Positions 27,757 through 40,684 of a stretch of DNA of 64,000 nucleotides are shown piece after piece. How positions within the stretch are numbered: position 1 is the first letter of the stretch; each line of letters opens with the position of its first letter. A program made the position numbers and the translations under genes. This stretch comes from Hippopus hippopus (lineage: Eukaryota; Mollusca; Bivalvia; Cardiida; Cardiidae). The notes under the pieces are model-generated. The model saw nothing but the letters and a program-made list of their open reading frames with translations. It was not told the origin of the DNA and did no database searches. Location of the stretch: contig OX328106.1 of NCBI GenBank assembly GCA_946811185.2, positions 11,512,777 through 11,576,776 on the forward strand, in the 5' to 3' direction.

Positions 27757-28010
27757 TTTTCATGGTTTTGTAATAAGTTAAGTATTGCAATTAAATGCTA
27801 CGCTTCCTTGGTTCAGCTGAATAGAACAGCTAGTCGGTATGGCATATCAAATTGTTGCTAAAAAACGATATTTAACTATTTAGCAGTCGACAACATCGTG
27901 AGCACTTCCATATAGAAAGCAATTACAGCCGACATATTCATTGTGGAAAAGGGAGAAAACGCAAATTAACAACATTTTCGTCAGAATGCGTTCAAAAGAC
28001 TCCTTTCTCA
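27480..28010. repeat. local tandem duplication, two copies of about 240 bp
   Basis: Copy 1 (about 27480-27720) and copy 2 (about 27770-28010) share GCTAGTCGGTATGGCATATC, TTTAGCAGTCGACAAC and GACATATTCATTGTGGAAAA in the same order. A (GT)n run at 27731-27755 separates them. Confidence 0.75.
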
Positions 28011-28170
28011 AGGTCCTGAAAACATGGGAATTATTTTGTAAAAAAAAAAACGCAAGAGTGCAAATCCTTTTACAGAATAACATTATGGAGTTTAAATTGT
28101 TTACAAGATTATCACAACCCGAGGACAGCAACGGACCGTTTTGTATCAATGGCTAGAACTCTAAGATTAC

Positions 28171-28276
28171 TGTTTTCTGTAGAAATACAGCTCAAGAACG
28201 ACAGTCACAATGCAGCCAGTGACGACAGCTATGGTGGCTATAGAGATAACTATCGTCACTGTATTTGAGAGCCCAT
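28171..28276 (-). pseudogene. gene B exon 7: transmembrane helix
   Basis: Acceptor CCGTTACAG|AT and donor AAACA|GTAATC; phase 1 to 2, 106 nt. It encodes a clear helix (TVTIVISIATIAVVTGCIVT) followed by FYRK. Position and phase match gene A exon 7. Confidence 0.82.
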
Positions 28277-28329
28277 CTGTAACGGTAAAAATAATTCGCC
28301 CTTAGCCTGTTAAATAAATAAGCCATAGT

Positions 28330-28580
28330 CGGTGAAAAAGAAGGTTTAATGCATCTACGTGATGCGTGATACCGAGCAAGTTGTCACATTATTATAGATC
28401 CATGAAATACTTTTGTCTAACAAATAGCAGAATAATGAGGGAGACTCGTCCTTTGACATGAAGAAATTGGCTTAAGACAAATGTTTCGGAACAGGTCAGT
28501 CTGTGCGAACTTTGCACGATGACCTGCGTCGATACTTTCTGCATATACATGTACGCTGAACATTCATTTCAGAGAGAATG
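28330..28580. repeat. M4-related element
   Basis: TTTAATGCATCTACGTGATG and the internal CAGGTCAGTCTGTGCGAAC hairpin remnant match the interior of the M4 copy at 14954. Confidence 0.55.
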
Positions 28581-28725
28581 AAAAAAATACAAGTAGTCAA
28601 CCAGTTGAAAATATCTAAACAATTTCATTTCACGTTTATGTCAAAACTATCTCACAAATACACGACAATGTAGATTCAAGATCAAACAGTCCAATCTATG
28701 TAGTCTGGTCTTGAGCTGAACGATG

Positions 28726-28728
<3 letters not shown>

Positions 28729-28757
<29 letters not shown>
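28729..28757. repeat. (GA)n microsatellite
   Basis: Perfect GA dinucleotide run. Confidence 0.9.
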
Positions 28758-28760
<3 letters not shown>

Positions 28761-29793
28761 CGTTCAAACCCGTCTAGCAATCTAGTCATTTACATGTAAA
28801 GAATGGCCGACTTAAAACAACGTTTAACAATAGTAGTTCCGGCCAGTCTCCATTTAAAAAATCTAGAACTAGAAAAGGAAGCGATGTAGAAAAGTTTGTA
28901 AATATGGCCGTGATCTGAAAACACCAGACGAGTTGGTCTAGTTAAATGACACTCTCTTAAGACCAGAGTAAATTTCGATCAACTACACAAGTAATAACCG
29001 ACAGCTGTCCTAGGTTTCAACAGGTTAGCATATCTATCTGATTGCCTGTAACATCTAAACAAACTCTCAACGTGATTTCCATGTTCTTGTCTCATGTGAT
29101 CAGATAAGTCGCTACTCCCTCGAATTTCTAGCACTAGATCGTGAATAAAGGTTTACACTTCAAATCATGAGATATACCTATTGTTACAAGCCAAGCGTAA
29201 CGAGAAAGAAAACCAGCAACAAGCTTTTAACAATTAACAATATTTATTAATTAACAAAGACAAAAGAATACAATAAGAGTTAAGTTTGAATGAAATTTTG
29301 ACAATTTTTAATCTTAGAACAAGAAATAGAATATGTTCCTCAAAATTAAGAATTATGTTTAGACTACAAAAAGTATGAAATTCTTGGTTCCTAAATCCTA
29401 AATTAACAATAGTTTTAACTTGCAAATAGATATGACCAACCTGTATACAAAATGAACAATTCCAACTTACAGATCTATATTCCAGTTTAAATCCAACATT
29501 TTTCACAAATTCTGTATCCTCCAAGCCACAAGTCTAAGTTCAAGTGCAAAATCACCAAGTAAGTCACTCCTATTTATATCAGCTTGGAAAATTCTAAATT
29601 AGTCTTTTCTAGAAAGATGACAACATGAATTGGTAAACAGCTTGTTTACTAACAACCTGTTTCTAAAAATAACCACAATGGAAAAACCAATAAATTTTCT
29701 TCATGTTTCTAGAATATTCTGAAAACAGGACACTGTATATCCTATCTACATAACACTATTAAACATCAATTTTTGTACGACTTTTTTATTTAC

Positions 29794-29841
29794 CCTCACT
29801 TGATGTTGAAATAACTTTTGGAAGGTTTTTGGTCACGTCTT
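29794..29841 (-). pseudogene. gene B exon 6: stalk
   Basis: 48 nt between TTTTTTTTCAG|AA and GAGG|GTAAAT, phase 1 to 1, encoding a polar linker (DVTKNLPKVISTSSE). Same length and place as exon 6 of genes A and C. Confidence 0.78.
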
Positions 29842-30179
29842 CTGAAAAAAAAGAAAAGAAAAAAACGTAACACATGGGTTTGAGAAGCCAGCTATTCTAG
29901 ACCCTTTGTGTATTTCGTTCTGATTCCATTTGCAAAACTAGCTCTATCTTTTTGGACGCCCTGTGTCACAGCCAATAAGAAATTTATATTCCTCGGACTT
30001 GGAACTGGAGTCGTAATTTCCCCTTTTTTACATATGTGTGTACTATTTTATCATCATACCAGTCTCATATCTCTTTGTAATACAAATCAACTGTTTGCCT
30101 TTCACTCGTGCTCTTTTCTATTCTTTTTAAGATTTGCTAGAGAAATGACTTTAAAAAAGTTTTGCTTTATTCACAGTTT

Positions 30180-30298
30180 TTGATTTGCTAAACCATTTAG
30201 TTTAGGCAATCAGAAATTGTGTTACTTTGAAATTTAGGTGAGTCTTGAGAGTTAACTAATAAATTCTATTAAGAATGATAGGTGAATACGAACCGTGG
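30180..30298. repeat. M2 fragment
   Basis: A central GATTTGCTAAACCATTTAGT palindrome and the right end GATAGGTGAATACGAACC are present; the left end is lost. Confidence 0.55.
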
Positions 30299-31639
30299 TC
30301 AGCATCAGAGACTGATAATTGCTATTGTTAGAATTGCTTATAAAGGCATAATTTTTTTTTTGGACAACTGTTTTCAGTTGGCTGCTGACAATTATCCAAT
30401 TTTTAAAGCCTATCAATCTGATTGGCTGAAAGTTTCAAACTGGCACTCCACGTGATCACTACATTTTTGAGTTACATGGACGGGTCTTCTATCAAATAAA
30501 TAACAACTTAATTGTTAGTTGATTTTTACTTTCTTTCGCTAGATTCTAGGTTATCTTTCGGAGTCGTTCGGGTTATTTCGCCTGTGGAAATTATATTTAG
30601 TGAAGTCATTGTGATATGTAATGAACCTGTATCTGTTAGGACAAGTGTACCTCGTTAACGTACTTGTACTACTACCGCTGATACCACTATAATTGATAAG
30701 AAAAATGTTTAAAAAAGGTGATTATAGTGATAATAATAATAATAGCTAAAGCTTTGTAGTTTAATATGGGTCGTATTGGCACAAAACAATATTTATATTC
30801 GATGATATTTTACTTAGTCTCTGATATATATCTATATATATACACCGTTCTTGCTAAAACAATTAAAACATTATGCAGACGGTTTTGCGGCATGATCAAG
30901 ATCAGACTGCACATAATGTGCAAACGTGTGCATTTCTTCCCACTAAACCAGAAAAGTGAACTTGTAGCACGGCAACTCACCTGCTTTCTAAAAGTAAATA
31001 GGGTAATTCAATGTTTATTTACTTCTAATATTACTTACCACTGAGTTTAGCAGGGCATATTTGGAAAACCACCAATAAGTAAGAAAGTGTAATGTAAGAA
31101 AACCTCTTTCTATCTTATTCTTTCCCTAAATGGTACGTAGAATCTGTATGTTATGTTGCATCGAAATCTTGTATCTGAGACATAGACTGATTTTCCAAAT
31201 GCAGATCGCCAATGTTAGCCTTTGCAGTCCACGCGTGAACTGTGCCTGCTTACATGGATCGATACCTTTTAAAGATGCAGAAAGCTACCTTTTCAGGGAG
31301 CATGACTCTGTTATAATCAATTTCAAGGTCGTTTAAAGGTCTGCTTGGTCACGATTCAACAGCACTCGAAAGGTACTCAAATCTTAAAAAAATATCTGTT
31401 ATAAATGTCTGTACGGTATCTTTTTTTACGACATTGCGATTAGGATCAGTCTTACTTTTTTAGTCTAATGAAATTTAAAAAAAAAAGAAATAGCTCGCTA
31501 ATGAAGGTAGAGATGTATCCATTGGTATTTTAGATGACGATAATGATTAGGTACCTTCTTTTGTTGCAGCACACCTGCTGCTGCTACTGCTGCTGCTACT
31601 GCTGCTGCTGATGCTTTTGATTATGGTGATGATAGACAG

Positions 31640-32949
31640 AAAAAACATTATCCACTTTCTATCACTTTGGATATTATGGCAAACATGCTACCAAGCATTT
31701 GGCCTCTGGCTTGTGCACATGCTTTTCTGAAATTTCTCTCGGTGACTTACTTTTTAGCTCAAGATAGCCCATTTTCTCATTGTAGATATTATCAAAACAA
31801 AGATTCTGACCACTTTTCATAAGTATTGGACTGAAAATGTGGCCTCTAGAGCACACACAATATTTTTCATAGATTAGACAAAGTGATCTACTTTTTTACC
31901 CATTGTGACCCATTTTCAATGTCATCTTATTGATCATCAAGAAAAAAATATTGACTAATTTTCATAATTATTGGACAGAAAATAATGACTCTAGAGCTAC
32001 AAGAGCTATTCTAAAGATTTGGCCTGGTGACCTTGTTTTTAAGCAGACATGACCAATTTTCACACTCAGTCAAGATATTATTATGACAAGCATTCTGATA
32101 AACCGTCATGAGTATTGAATAAAAATCGTGGCCTCTAGAGCTTACACAAGGTTTTTCTAAGATTTCCAAACTCGTCCAAGGTATCATCAAGGCAAATATG
32201 TTGACCAATTTTCAAGAGTTTTGGATAGAAAATGGGGCCACCAGATTATACAAAATGTTCATCTAAGATTTTATCTAGTGACCTAGTTTTTGACCTGACG
32301 TGACCCATTCTAAAACTCATCATGGATATCATCAAGAAAAACATTCTGACCAACTTTCAAGAGTTTTGGACTGAAAATTTGGCCTCTAGAGCATATACAA
32401 GTTTTCTGAGATTAACCTGGCTACCTAGGTTTTGAACCGACATGACCAATTTCCAAATTCGTTCAAGATATCATCCAAGACAAACATTTTGACCGATTTG
32501 TAAGAGTTTTAGACTGAAAATGCGGCATCTAGAGCATATACAAGTTTTTTCTAAGATTTGACCTAGTGACCTAGTTTTTTACCAGACATGACCCATTTTC
32601 AAACTCATCTGAGATATAATCAAGACAAATATTGACCAACTTTCCAAAGTTTTGGACTGAAAATGTGCCTCTAGAGTGTACACGAGGTTTTCTAATATTT
32701 GACCTGGTGACCTAGTTTTTGAATCAACATGACGCATTTTCAAACTCGTTCGAGATATTATCGAGACAAAAATTCCGACCAATTCTCATTAGTATTGGAC
32801 TGAAAATGTGGCCTTTAGAACGTACACAAGGTAAAAGTTTACGACGGATAACGCACGTCACACGACGTACAACGCACGATGGACGACGGACGCCGGACAC
32901 AGCACGAGCACAAAAGCTCACCTGGAGCACTTTGTGCTCAGGTGAGCTA
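31640..32949 (-). repeat. tandem array, unit about 144 bp, closed by CTGAGC-type head
   Basis: Eight to nine units carry GGCCTCTAGAGC-like boxes near 31703, 31840, 31986, 32129, 32233, 32379, 32523, 32665 and 32809. Each contains TTTGACCTGGTGACCTAG and TTGGACTGAAAATGTGG variants. The array ends with GACGGACGCCGG-type repeats and AGCTCACCTGGAGCACTTTG...AGGTGAGCT at 32949. Read on the minus strand this gives the same head-leader-array order as at 1717 and 12105. Confidence 0.82.
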
Positions 32950-33783
32950 AAAATAAATTCATGTTTAAACTTTGCTTACCTTTCACACAATCAATGAAAA
33001 GAGATTAGCGGATGGACATCAAACTTTCTGCAAGAGCAAATATTCAACGCTAACTCACTAATCAGGCTCTAACGGTACAAGTTATCACTCCTACATCATC
33101 TTTCTTGTAAATGCTTGTCGACTTTATCTTTCTTTTCAAAAAAATATATACTTTTTAGCCAGCAGAATAGACAACTGTAGTTTTCAACCTCATTCATACG
33201 GAATGTCTCACACAATATAGATCAGACTGGATCCATGAGCGGGCAGCACGTCCCTTAGGAAACCACAACGGAACTAATGCAGTACATTCAATATTTTTTA
33301 ATGCATAAAGGATAATCTAATATGTCATATAATTTTCGATCAAAGATCAGACGGCATGTTTTGCTCAAATAGCTCTAGATTGATGATGTGCGTGCAACCT
33401 ACCTGTTGCTTGTTGCAGTTAAACAAATATATACGATTACACGCCACGGCTGGCATCATATGATTTTTAGTTATCTCGTTTATTAAAAAGAAATAAATAT
33501 AATAATTCATGATCACTCGTAAGATCCTTTATCTGCCTTTTCTTTGTTGATTCAAATAAGTCAATCAATAATAAATAAAAGAATAAATAAGAAATAAATC
33601 AATAAAAACCAACACACTCACACATAATTTTTTCATTAGAAGCAATATCGTTATTTTGCCATGGCATAAATGACAGAGAGAGAGAGAGCATAACGTAATA
33701 AAGACAAAAAGTACATAACTAATTATTTAATAATATTACAAAAAATAAAACATAATATATATATATAAAAAAGAATCAAGGAC
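32950..33783. other. gene B intron 5, non-repeat stretch
   Basis: AT-rich sequence with a short (GA)n run near 33676. No exon or element was recognised. Confidence 0.45.
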
Positions 33784-33894
33784 CAAAACCACAAAGTGCT
33801 GCGAATTGATTAGGTAGATATTCATCAATCATCCTAAATCCTGCCGAGTTGCTAAACGTACCATATTTGACAATATCAACACTATGTAACTGAC
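33784..33894 (-). pseudogene. gene B exon 5: CTLD2, second half
   Basis: Acceptor CTAATAG|GT, phase 1, 111 nt. It encodes VDIVKYGTFSNSAGFRMIDE and ends ALCGFG, close to gene A exon 5. The donor G|GTCCTT is weak compared with GTAGGT in gene A. Confidence 0.82.
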
Positions 33895-34513
33895 CTATTA
33901 CTATTTTATCTAAAAAGTAAAGAATGGTGTTTACCGAAAAGAAAAAATAAAAAACATAATATTTGTTAGTTACATAAAATTACCGTTGTCCGAAAAACCA
34001 AGAAATTATTCTAAATCATTAATGAATGCAAACTTTTTTTTTGCACTCGGTTTATTGTATTGCTCAAAGAAAGTTTGTACATAAAAGTGCACGAATTTGT
34101 GCAGGTAGATCGAGATGTTAAAATTTTCTTACTAGGGTGACACAAATACGACTACCAGGAAAGTTATACACCGTAATATCCCTTTTATGATACACCTACA
34201 ACTTCCAGCAACAAATTTCGCAATTATTGATATCTCATTCCAACATGAGAAAATATAATCAGAAAAGTGTGTGGAGGGTGGTATCTGAGTTTGGCGGATG
34301 AATTAGAAAAGAATCATTTCGACAACCAATGCATGCTTTGTCCGTGTGCGAGTTACGTCATCATTCCATATTTGGAACCGCATTTGACAGTGTTTATATA
34401 CGGATATGCATTTTTTTTTCCTGTTGCGTGAGTGTTTACCCGTTAGTGACGCATGTATTTGAGCCGGAAAATTAACTGGTGCATAAAAATGTGAATTATT
34501 TTCTTTCTTTTAG

Positions 34514-34582
34514 GTTCCTGTACCCAAGTTTACGCTGTTCGACCGGTCAAGATATGTCTTGTCAGTGAAATGTGTACAAATA
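34514..34582 (+). other. orphan exon-like segment on the plus strand
   Basis: A 69-nt open segment lies between a strong acceptor (TTCTTTCTTTTAG|GT) and a perfect donor (AATA|GTAAGT), phase 1 to 1. It encodes SCTQVYAVRPVKICLVSEM. The start resembles exon 2 of the CTLD genes (CTKVYPWKDAMISCLSE) but it is short and opposite in strand to gene B. It may be a relic of an inverted copy or chance. Confidence 0.3.
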
Positions 34583-35036
34583 GTAAGTTGTAGTTAGTTT
34601 CCTCCTTTGATACCTATCCTGAATACGATATTACATGGTTTTTATCACTGACATTCCTGGCACTACATAAAATTGTCCAAGTATATATATTTCAGTCGAA
34701 ATTTATCAATCTGCAATTTCTATCCGTTTGCTGCTTTTTCAAGAATAATAGCATATAAACTAGATTTTGTAAATATCATGCAGGTCTTGCATGTGGATCA
34801 GCAGCCTAATTAGAACAATTGCATCATCTCTAAGAGAAGCAACGATAAGAAACAATGGAAATAAAATAAAAAGACCTAGTTGCAGGTTAGATCACATAGT
34901 TTTTATCTAACATGGGAGATTGCTCACTATTTGTCCACATCGAATGCTGTTTTAATGCGTATTGAACAGCTTGTAGATTTTCGAGGTCCTGAGTCGATAG
35001 GTCAAGTGTATCCTTTAATGAAGAGATTCCACTTAC

Positions 35037-35234
35037 TCCGAAGTTCTAGTGAAGCAAGCAAACCAATCCAAACGTCGAGTTTCATTGATTGCAACAGCTC
35101 GGGAACGACGGGTATGTAGGTGTCAGAATCTAGCTGAAGGACAGTCCAGAGGCATTGGTTTTGAGATTTACATGACATTGCTGCACTCATCCATGTTGCT
35201 TCATTCAAATAGACGTGTGCATACATGTGTTTCT
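35037..35234 (-). pseudogene. gene B exon 4: CTLD2, first half
   Basis: Acceptor CATCTATAG|AG and donor CGGA|GTAAGT; 198 nt, phase 1 to 1. It encodes VYLNEATWMSAAMSCKSQNQ and LDVWIGLLASL, strongly like gene A exon 4. Sequence upstream of the acceptor still resembles gene A but is out of frame, which supports this acceptor. Confidence 0.85.
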
Positions 35235-36058
35235 CTATAGATGGATCTTCCCCTATTTATGGGAGAGAATATGTTCGAGAAAGAAGGTATTTTTTGTCCA
35301 TCAATGAAAAAAAAAACCTAAGCACTTCATCTTGTCGTTAGGCTACCTTAGACTTTTTTTTTAACAGTGCATCCCGTCCTAGGACCGAGCCGATCAAAAT
35401 TAAACTTACTGTAACAGTTAGTCTTATTTTGTATTCACCATTCAACATTTTCGAGATATACGTTCTCAGTAAACTCTTATCTGTATAATCACAAAATATT
35501 AGCCACTTTGAGGAAGAATGCTCTCGAAAACATTTCCGAAAAAGAGAAAATGCCGGTAACCAGTGATATCCTTTCAAAGACAAATACCACCATTCGATCC
35601 TCTTCTATCCTGTCGCTTTTCAAATGTGACAGATCTAAAATTTTGATTTTTGGTGTTTGGTAATAGGTTAACGGTTAAAATGAAAATGCTTAGAGGTATA
35701 TAGGGGGCTTTAAAGGATAGTATAGATAAAGATCAACCGGATAAAGGTCAGTTTTGAGCTAAGTATTACACTGTTATGTATTGAAATATTCTGGGCAAAA
35801 TAAACGGTTGTAGCTTTTAACAAACTTGTCTCCCAGTCTATATGTGTGAAAACAAGTACTCACCGTTAAAAATGTGATTGCGCGACTATCTGCTTTCTTA
35901 AAGGACAATTTATCTCACTATTTTATGTATAACCTAAAGTCTGAATGTGGCATATCTATAAAACAAAAACCTATTTTCTCAGCGGACAAGCTTTTGTGGA
36001 GAAAAACTTACCTCACTTCTAAAAATATATCAGTGTTGTAACCTCAGTTTTATATTCA

Positions 36059-36244
36059 GGGCCTGTATTCAGTAGCCATTTTAATTTGCATTCTTAGCCT
36101 TGTTCAAGATTTGGAATGCAAAGTAACCTCTGATTGTCTAAAGAATTTGGTAAGGCTGATCAGAAGTTGTGTTCCTTCAATACTTGGAATTGTTTTGAAA
36201 ATCAGATGAAGAATAATATTTAATGATTGGTGAATATTGACCCC
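36059..36244. repeat. M2 element
   Basis: It starts GGGCCTGTATTCAGTAGCCA and ends TTGGTGAATATTGACCCC, with a worn central palindrome. Confidence 0.62.
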
Positions 36245-36869
36245 AGTGGTCTCAATTCGTTATATCGACACTTTTTGCTCTTGAAAATACTGCGACAAGA
36301 AGACAATTGTCTATATATTCAAATAAAATGTTACCTTACTCATGCTGGGTTACCATCAAATACCAGAAAAATCACGCGGATTTACATTACATACTCATAC
36401 ATTTATAGCTGCTTTCTCAAGAAGTCCTCACTCATTAATATCTCATTTCAGACTGGTGCAGATCCAGAATCAGGCTGTTTGGTCTGTGCTGTGTGATCTT
36501 CAATAGCATTGACCGTAAAAATATGAGAACCCAAATTGGCCAAAATCATTGGAGGGATAAACATAACATTTTCTCTTTGACTTAAAGCATACAGCTCATT
36601 GTCAGATAATACAAATCAATTCCATACATACGTGGAAAACAATTAGATATAAAGACATAAAGTTATTAGGTTGATTCACAAACAAAATAAATGGATTAAT
36701 AAATTTTAACAGTCTTTTCATGTTTCTCTACTATTTCAGACGGATAGATCTAGATATAATTTCGATAAACGTTAATTCAAACGATAGATGATCATGAATG
36801 TGAGAGTATTTCATATCATTGTAAGAATGCATACGGTAGGGAAGTATAATGGGTACAATGAGTATAATG

Positions 36870-37290
36870 TGCACATTCCCACTAAAGTACTCGATCGGAG
36901 AAATTGAAATTTCCAATCGGTACTAGAGCAAATAATACAACAATTTTAGAATTACTGTTTCCGTGAACGGGCAGGGTAAATCAAAGATCAGACTGCAAGT
37001 TTTGTGCCACCTGATCTCGGATCTACTCTGCAGGATATGGAAACTACATAGATGCATATTAAATAAAGAATAAACTATAATGTACATATTTCCACTAAAT
37101 TACAAGATGGGAGAAATGGAAATTTCCAGTCTGTACCAGAACCAAGAATACTACAGTTTAAATAACATTGTTGCTATGAGCGGGTACGATAGATCAGAGA
37201 TCAGACTGCAAGTTTTGTGCCGCCTGATCTTCGATCTACCTTACACGAGAAGGAAACGACATATATGCATAACAAATAAAAAAAAATAGA
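36870..37290. repeat. two tandem units of about 205 bp containing the M3 palindrome
   Basis: Both units contain TTCCACTAAA, GAAATTTCCA, AGATCAGACTGCAAGTTTTG and TGCCxCCTGATCT in the same order. A third M3 hairpin follows at 37370-37460, ending CTTAGCAGCCTAAGGG. Confidence 0.68.
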
Positions 37291-37460
37291 AAAAAAATAA
37301 GAAAGGTAACACAGATTTTGCTATTTTAAAGCTAATTTATAGGGTAAAGTAAGTCATCTTATGGAACAGCGCAGAATAAAGGAGATCAGACCGCACTTTC
37401 TGTGATGTCTGATCTGAACTTACTCCATCCGTAAAAGGTCGGTGAGTCACGCTTAGCAGC

Positions 37461-38289
37461 CTAAGGGCCAAGTATCTGATGAATACTTACTTTTTCTCTT
37501 AAGAAATGCCTTGCTAAGAAATGATGATAAATTTGATAGTATTTTCTTATTGCTTGAGTTGAGTAATTCGATAAACTTGTACATATTTGGGTTATTAGTA
37601 TAGAATCTAGGGATATATTTCACTCGAAGGTCGTTATAAATGGGGCAAATCAACGTAAAATGAAATTTGTCTTAAGTACGGCTATCCGCTATGGATAGCA
37701 ACGGATTATTGTGGAGAATACTCGTGATACTTTGATGACTTTTGAGGGGAATACTCCTAATACTTTGATTGTATTTGCGGGTCATGCACTCTTACACATG
37801 GAGGTTGACTACAATTTCAGATACACGTGGGGTAAGTAAGTTATTTGATCAAAAATACATTATTTAGTGCATTTCTGATAAATAAGTGTTTCATGCTGAT
37901 AAACTGTACAACGTGAGGCCACTTTACCTGGCTTAGGCACGTTGTTATCTTGTATTTTGTGATGAAATCCCAACAAATTGTCTCGCTTTCTGCCCTATTT
38001 TAAATGGGTGGGGTAAGACATTATTTTGGACTCGAGTTTCAGTCAGCCGAGCCAAAATGTGGAACCTCATACTATTCTTACAGTTTCTTATTATACTATG
38101 AAGTTGTTTCTTGATTAGTAAATGTTTTCGAGTTCATATTTGCAAATGACAAATCTTCACGCAGTTCATTATGTTGTTGCACCTTGTCAAATTGCTTTTA
38201 AGGAGGTGCTCGCTTACTTTGACACCTTTGTCCTGATTTTGATTTTCTCTTTATTTTATTTTTCATTTTTGATCATCATATGACCACAA
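37461..38289. other. 5' flank of the Ngaro/DIRS-type element
   Basis: No ORF. This probably includes the element's left terminal repeat, but I could not match it by eye to the 3' region at 42340-42830, so the left border is unresolved. Confidence 0.35.
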
Positions 38290-39245
38290 ATGGCACCGAA
38301 GCGTAAATCTAGACAGACAACCGGTCAGACCAAGCGGAAGGCTCAGAAGGCAGGGAATAAAAGCGCACAGCCACCAGAGACCGATACGGTAGATGTGGTT
38401 AATTTGGGATTAGCAGCTGGTGTAGATGAAACTAATTTTGACAGTGTTGACTCTGGAATACAAGCTCCAGAAGCTGCATTGAGTTGTTTAGATACAGTTA
38501 ATGTCATATGTCCTCTGCCTCCAATATCTGCTAAAATTGGGGAACATATATCTGTGTTAAGAACAAAATCATATCTGGTGCATATGTCGATTTGTCAAAT
38601 TTGATGCCTAACAATGAAGTAAAGCTCAATTCAAATGCTTCTTTTTTGTCTGTCGCATCTACAGGGCAGCTTCTGTTGCAACAAAAATCTAAGCAAATTT
38701 TATCAATGGAAAGTTGGACTGACCTTTTCCTTATATATGCTAGCATATACTTGTCTGCCCATCCAGATTTAACCCAGAACTTTTTGAAATACATGCATAT
38801 CATCCACACAGGTCATAAACGTTTCGGTGGAAATGGCTGGCAAATGTATGATGAGCAGTTTCGTTACCAGATGTCGGTTGATCCTGGTCGCAGCTGGGAT
38901 ACAATCGATAATGAACTGTGGCTGCTTTATATGCAAGTGCCCCATACAAACGTGTATAGCCAGCAAAATGCATTGAAACAGTTAGGTCGCTGTTATGATT
39001 TTAATTTTAAAGGAATGTGTTACAAGAATGCTTGCACTTTTGTGCATAAATGCTTAAGATGCTTTGGTGACCATCCACAGTGTTCCTGTCCAGTAAGACC
39101 TAAATCAGCTCAGCCATTGAACAATTCCACTGAAATGAAACCCTCTGCTTCCCAGGGCTATCGTGGAGCTGCAAATAGCAATTTTCGTCCAAGGTCGTCT
39201 GTCAACAGATTTATGAGCCCTCGCCCCTTCCCCAATAAATACTGA
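38290..39245 (+). pseudogene. Ngaro-type Gag-like ORF, frameshifted
   Basis: The first frame (from 38290) starts MAPKRKSRQTTGQTKRKAQ, a basic N-terminus. A frameshift near 38570-38600 moves the coding frame to the one ending at 39245, which continues with LNSNASFLSVASTGQ, MESWTDLFLIYASIY and DPGRSWDTIDNELW. A cysteine/histidine cluster (CYDFNFKGMCYKNACTFVH) is a C-x8-C-x4-C-x3-H finger. The final basic, proline-rich end is typical of nucleic-acid-binding Gag proteins. Confidence 0.72.
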
Positions 39246-39274
39246 GAAGTTACTTTTTTACCTAAAATTTTATA

Positions 39275-40625
39275 CAGATAAAAAAGCAGCAGAGCAGCTG
39301 CAATTAGGTTTTACAGAAGGTTTTCGCTTGTGCTACGCTGGGTCACGCATTGACTTTTTCAGTCCGAATTTAAAGTCTGCTGCAGGAAATTGGTAAATTA
39401 TTGAAGAAAAGCTTCAAAATGAGATTTCTCTAGGTCGTATTATGGGACCATTTAAAGAAGCTCCTATGTCAAATTTTCATGTGTCGCCTATAGGTGTCGT
39501 ACCAAAAAGTGATGGTGGTTGGAGGCTCATTACTCATTTATCATACCCTGCAGGCAGTAGCATTAATGATGGTATTGATAATGAATTATGTTCTGTAGAA
39601 TACACAAAATTTGACAAAGTAGCAGACATGGTGTTTTCACTAGGACCAGGTGCCCTTATGGCCAAACGTGATATAAAGTCTGCTTTTCGCCTTCTTCCGA
39701 TTCATCCGGAAGATTTTCACTTGCTTTGGCATTTGTTTTCAAAACAAATTTTACATCGATAAATGTCTGCCAATGGGATGTAAGATCTCGTGTAAACTTT
39801 TTGAGGAATTTTCAAGGAATCTCCAAGAAGAAAAGTACTGATCATTACCTGGATGACTTTATTTTCTGTGGTCAAGCAAAAAGCAATGACTGCAAGATTC
39901 TAGTGTCAACATTTGAAGATATTTGTACCGATTTAGCTATCCCAGTTGCACATGAAAAATCAGTAGGTCCAACAACAAAAATGGTCTTTTTAGGTCTAGT
40001 GCTTGATTCGGAAGAGATGACTATGAAAATTCCTCTACAAAAGATTGATCTTTTATTGTCTACATTACTAGTTCTAGTTAAACAAAAACACGTATCCGGT
40101 CGAGAACTTGAGTCTTTAATTGGTATGTTAAATTTTTTTGGAAAGGCTATTCGTAGTAGCAGAGCTTTTTGCGCAGATTTTATGATAAATTAATGGGCAT
40201 TAAAAAACCATTTTATAAAATAAGAATTTCTGCTAGTCTAAGGGAAGACATGTACATGTGGATTTCTTTCCTCGCCTCCATTCCTGACCAAAAATGGTTT
40301 GATAGTGATACCTTACTCCTGTTCACAGACAGTTCTTGGTCTGAGTACCTGGGTTGTGGATGTTCTTTTGCAAATGAGTGGGCTTTCTTTCAATGGCCAC
40401 TGGAATGGTCAGGTGCTGCTCTCTTTAGTGACATGACTTTCCTTGAGATGGTTCCTGTACTTCTTGTTATTATGCTATGGGACCCAAACTTGCAGGGTAA
40501 AAGAGTTTTGCTTAATATTGACAACCAGGCTTTGGTGTCAATTTTAAATAAGCAAACATCCAAATCAAGCTGAGTCATGTTGTTGCTGCGAGAATTTGTC
40601 CTGTTTTGTATGAGAAATAGTATTT
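39275..40625 (+). pseudogene. Ngaro-type reverse transcriptase and RNase H, broken
   Basis: Traces in order: GFTEGFRLCYAGSRIDFFSP, in-frame TAA near 39393, IGVVPKSDGGWRLITHLSYP, RT motif A region (MAKRDIKSAFRLLPIHPEDF), a frameshift near 39728 after FHLL, motif C YLDDFIF (39842-39865), a frameshift near 40160, then RNase H traces LLLFTDSSW and NIDNQALVSIL. At least three frame breaks are needed to link the pieces, so there is no functional product. Confidence 0.8.
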
Positions 40626-40684
40626 AGAGCTAAGTATATTTGTTCAAAGTCAAATGATATTGCTGACTCTATTTCACGCAAACA

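Noticed and set aside
31561..31625. CTG/CTA trinucleotide tract as a CRISPR-like or coding repeat
   Set aside because: It is a short CTGCTGCTA-type microsatellite with no spacers and no gene context.
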